Below are positions 6,692-8,293 of a DNA stretch of 8,293 bases, piece after piece; positions within the stretch are counted from its first letter, which is position 1, and every line of letters starts with the position of its first letter. The position numbers were made by a program, and so were the translations under genes. The stretch comes from Alkalimonas sp. GTDB taxonomy: Bacteria; Pseudomonadota; Gammaproteobacteria; Enterobacterales; Alteromonadaceae. Location of the stretch: the NCBI GenBank assembly GCA_022565655.1, contig JAIUMG010000142.1, forward strand, positions 1 through 8,293, read 5' to 3'. The notes beneath the pieces were generated by a model. The model did not search any database. It worked only from the letters and a program-made list of their open reading frames with translations, and had not been told where the DNA came from.

Positions 6692-8136
6692 CGTGGTTCT
6701 TGGCCAGCATTCTACTGCTTGGCTATGTATTATCTGCTATTGCTGAGTCAGAGCCAGAGTCTGAATTAACGATTGAACAACTTGAGCAGATGGATTTGAC
6801 GCTGCCCAATGACGAGCTGGCAGATACCCCTTTTGATGGTGGTTTTGCCATGCTGGATGAGCTTCCAACCAAAAACCAGCTGCCGTTTTTTGACAATCGT
6901 TTTCGCATCGATGCCGAGGTTGATGAAATCACCTTACTGATGTTCAGACGACGAGGCTCACCAGCCGTGGTGTTGGTGCGGCCGGATGGCAGCAAAATTA
7001 ATGTTCGTACAGCAGCCGAGCACGGTGTTGAGTGGCACGATACCAATACTTACGATCTGATACATATTCCAAACCCGATGCCTGGTCCCTGGCAAGCTTT
7101 AGGGCGAATTTTACCTGAAAGCCGCGTTATGGTGCTCAGTGATATTGAGCTTGATGTCGATCCGTTGCCGGAGCATTTGATGAGTGGTGAAACTCTCAAA
7201 GTAACGGCCCGCTTACAAAATGCGGGTGACCCAATCAATGCCCGTGATTTTCGTGAAATTTTAACCTTAGACGTTATTTTTATCAGTACCAACAACCCCG
7301 ACTACGATAACTTTGGCCGGGGGATCGTTCAGGTCGCTCAGTTCAGGGATGATGGCCGGGGATTTGATGAACGCGCGCGTGATGGCGTCTTCACCGGTGA
7401 GTTTACCCTTGATTTTGCCGCAGGAGAGTGGACGCCTAAGTATCTGGTGAAAACGCCGTTGTATACCCGTGAAGCTATTCAGCCTGATGTGCTTATTCAT
7501 CCAATACCGATAAAGCCAGATATTCGCATCGCAGAACATGAGGATGCAGATCATCATATAAAGTTTACTGTGGTAGATGAGCAAGTCGAAGCCTCGTCAT
7601 TGATTATACAAGGCGGCATCCGCTACCCGGATGGTACCGAAGATACCTTCAGCTTGCAGGAGATGAAAAGCAACTACCATCAACTGGTGTTGGAAAACCG
7701 GGGCTTTGGCAGCTATGTGGTGATTGCCTCCGCCTTTGGTTCGACCCTGGCTGGCAGAGAGTTTATGCTCACACTACCAAGCATCGACTTCTCGGTGAAC
7801 TTGCAAACGTTTCAGGCGCCAGAACTAGAGATGTTACCTGAGGAATTGCAGGCGTTGGAAGCTGCAGAGTCAGCACCGGAAGAAGAGTTCGCTTTCCCTT
7901 GGGGCTGGGTAATTTTTATCAATGTCACCATTTTGCTGGTAGGTGGCAGTATTATCTGGCTGGTGATGAGTGGCCGCTCATGGCGTGACCTCTTGCCTGG
8001 TAAAAAAAGCAAAGCTGAAAAGAAAGCCGAAGAGCAGAAGCCAACGAAGAAAGAAACAGAGCAAAATAAACCAGCCGATGCTGGTAAAAAAGACGATTTA
8101 GATGACATTCTTGACCTATCGTTACCGGATGATTAA
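6673..8136 (+). CDS. Exported, C-terminally membrane-anchored protein of unknown function (TIGR03503-like)
   Basis: Function is not known. The 487 residues begin with a signal peptide (1-24, cleavage likely after AIA). An acidic segment (25-65) precedes a long beta-rich region (about 70-375). A single TM helix (about 409-433) is followed by a 54-residue tail that is Lys-rich (444-473) and then strongly acidic (474-487). The topology would place the beta region in the periplasm and the tail in the cytoplasm. VRPDGSKI (102-109), NPMPGPW (134-140) and an Asp-rich DDGRGFDERARDGVF stretch (226-240) are of the kind found in Ig-like sandwich domains that accompany von Willebrand or adhesin modules. 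No VWA metal site or enzyme motif is seen. From memory the sequence resembles the uncharacterised gammaproteobacterial family TIGR03503, but this was not checked. The start is fixed by GGGAGG 6 nt upstream, overlapping dnaQ by 19 bp. No terminator hairpin follows. Confidence 0.85.
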   Translation: MARIIVTWFLASILLLGYVLSAIAESEPESELTIEQLEQMDLTLPNDELADTPFDGGFAMLDELPTKNQLPFFDNRFRIDAEVDEITLLMFRRRGSPAVVLVRPDGSKINVRTAAEHGVEWHDTNTYDLIHIPNPMPGPWQALGRILPESRVMVLSDIELDVDPLPEHLMSGETLKVTARLQNAGDPINARDFREILTLDVIFISTNNPDYDNFGRGIVQVAQFRDDGRGFDERARDGVFTGEFTLDFAAGEWTPKYLVKTPLYTREAIQPDVLIHPIPIKPDIRIAEHEDADHHIKFTVVDEQVEASSLIIQGGIRYPDGTEDTFSLQEMKSNYHQLVLENRGFGSYVVIASAFGSTLAGREFMLTLPSIDFSVNLQTFQAPELEMLPEELQALEAAESAPEEEFAFPWGWVIFINVTILLVGGSIIWLVMSGRSWRDLLPGKKSKAEKKAEEQKPTKKETEQNKPADAGKKDDLDDILDLSLPDD

Positions 8137-8164
8137 GGAATGCGCAATTGTCGGCAAAAAGGAG

Positions 8165-8193
8165 TTGACGAAGAAAACCCTAACCCTTATCAT
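8165..8193 (+). promoter_or_regulatory. Sigma-70 promoter of the tRNA-Asp gene
   Basis: TTGACG (8165-8170) and TATCAT (8188-8193) are separated by exactly 17 bp. The bases after the -10 (8194-8200) are TCCCGCC, a GC-rich discriminator like those of stringently controlled stable-RNA promoters. The expected start, near 8200, gives a 5' leader of about 44 nt to be removed by RNase P. It begins 28 bp after the stop of the preceding gene. Confidence 0.7.
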
Positions 8194-8243
8194 TCCCGCC
8201 GCACTGCAGCATCCATACCAAGGATTCTGTAATGCTCTGGTTT

Positions 8244-8293
8244 GGAGCGGTAGTTCAGTTGGTTAGAATACCGGCCTGTCACGCCGGGGGTCG
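8244..8293 (+). tRNA. tRNA-Asp (anticodon GUC), 3' end outside window
   Basis: The first 50 nt are present. They comprise acceptor strand GGAGCGG, TA, D stem GTTC/GAAT around the loop AGTTGGTTA, anticodon stem CCGGC/GCCGG around loop CTGTCAC with anticodon GTC at 8278-8280, and the start of the variable region. It is nearly the same as E. coli tRNA-Asp apart from compensated changes in the anticodon stem. The T arm and 3' acceptor strand lie beyond the edge. Placement downstream of dnaQ matches aspV in E. coli. Whether further tRNA genes follow in the same transcript cannot be seen. Confidence 0.95.

Overview
The window looks like chromosomal DNA of a gammaproteobacterium, probably an aquatic or marine lineage such as Alteromonadales or Oceanospirillales. 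The order cannot be fixed from the sequence alone. The grounds are the divergent rnhA/dnaQ pair followed by a tRNA-Asp (the same backbone as E. coli rnhA-dnaQ-aspV), the balanced base composition, and a gene downstream of dnaQ that resembles an uncharacterised gammaproteobacterial family. No mobile element, CRISPR array, phage gene or toxin-antitoxin pair is visible.

Left part (1-4679, minus strand), signalling: a methyl-accepting chemotaxis receptor, cut by the left edge of the window, lies downstream of a 1001-residue c-di-GMP protein with CHASE, PAS, PAS, degenerate GGDEF and EAL domains. The receptor has a duplicated EARxxExxF periplasmic signature that suggests a helical bimodular (HBM) sensor. 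The 207 bp between the two genes holds a perfect FNR/Anr box (TTGAT-N4-ATCAA), placed at -41.5 relative to a plausible -10 for the receptor gene. This suggests oxygen-controlled expression. The c-di-GMP protein has an intact EAL active site but SSDEF in place of GGDEF, so it is best read as a phosphodiesterase. Both products would favour motility.

Middle part (4680-5407): a 148-bp divergent intergenic region leads into a glutathione-peroxidase-family thiol peroxidase with a signal peptide. It has a peroxidatic Cys and a likely resolving Cys, so it may act in the periplasm. An inverted repeat (TACAA-N6-TTGTA) sits just upstream of its ribosome binding site.

Right part (5408-8293), replication and housekeeping: rnhA (RNase HI) is convergent with the peroxidase gene and divergent from dnaQ (Pol III epsilon proofreading subunit). 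The stop end of dnaQ overlaps a 487-residue protein of unknown function that is exported and anchored by a C-terminal membrane segment. The 5' two-thirds of a tRNA-Asp(GUC) gene, with a strong stringent-type promoter, then runs off the right edge.

Nothing here is clearly a new multi-gene system. The points most worth following are the FNR-type control of the receptor, the SSDEF/EAL protein with a retained I-site, the exported 2-Cys peroxidase, and the unknown envelope protein translationally tied to the proofreading exonuclease.
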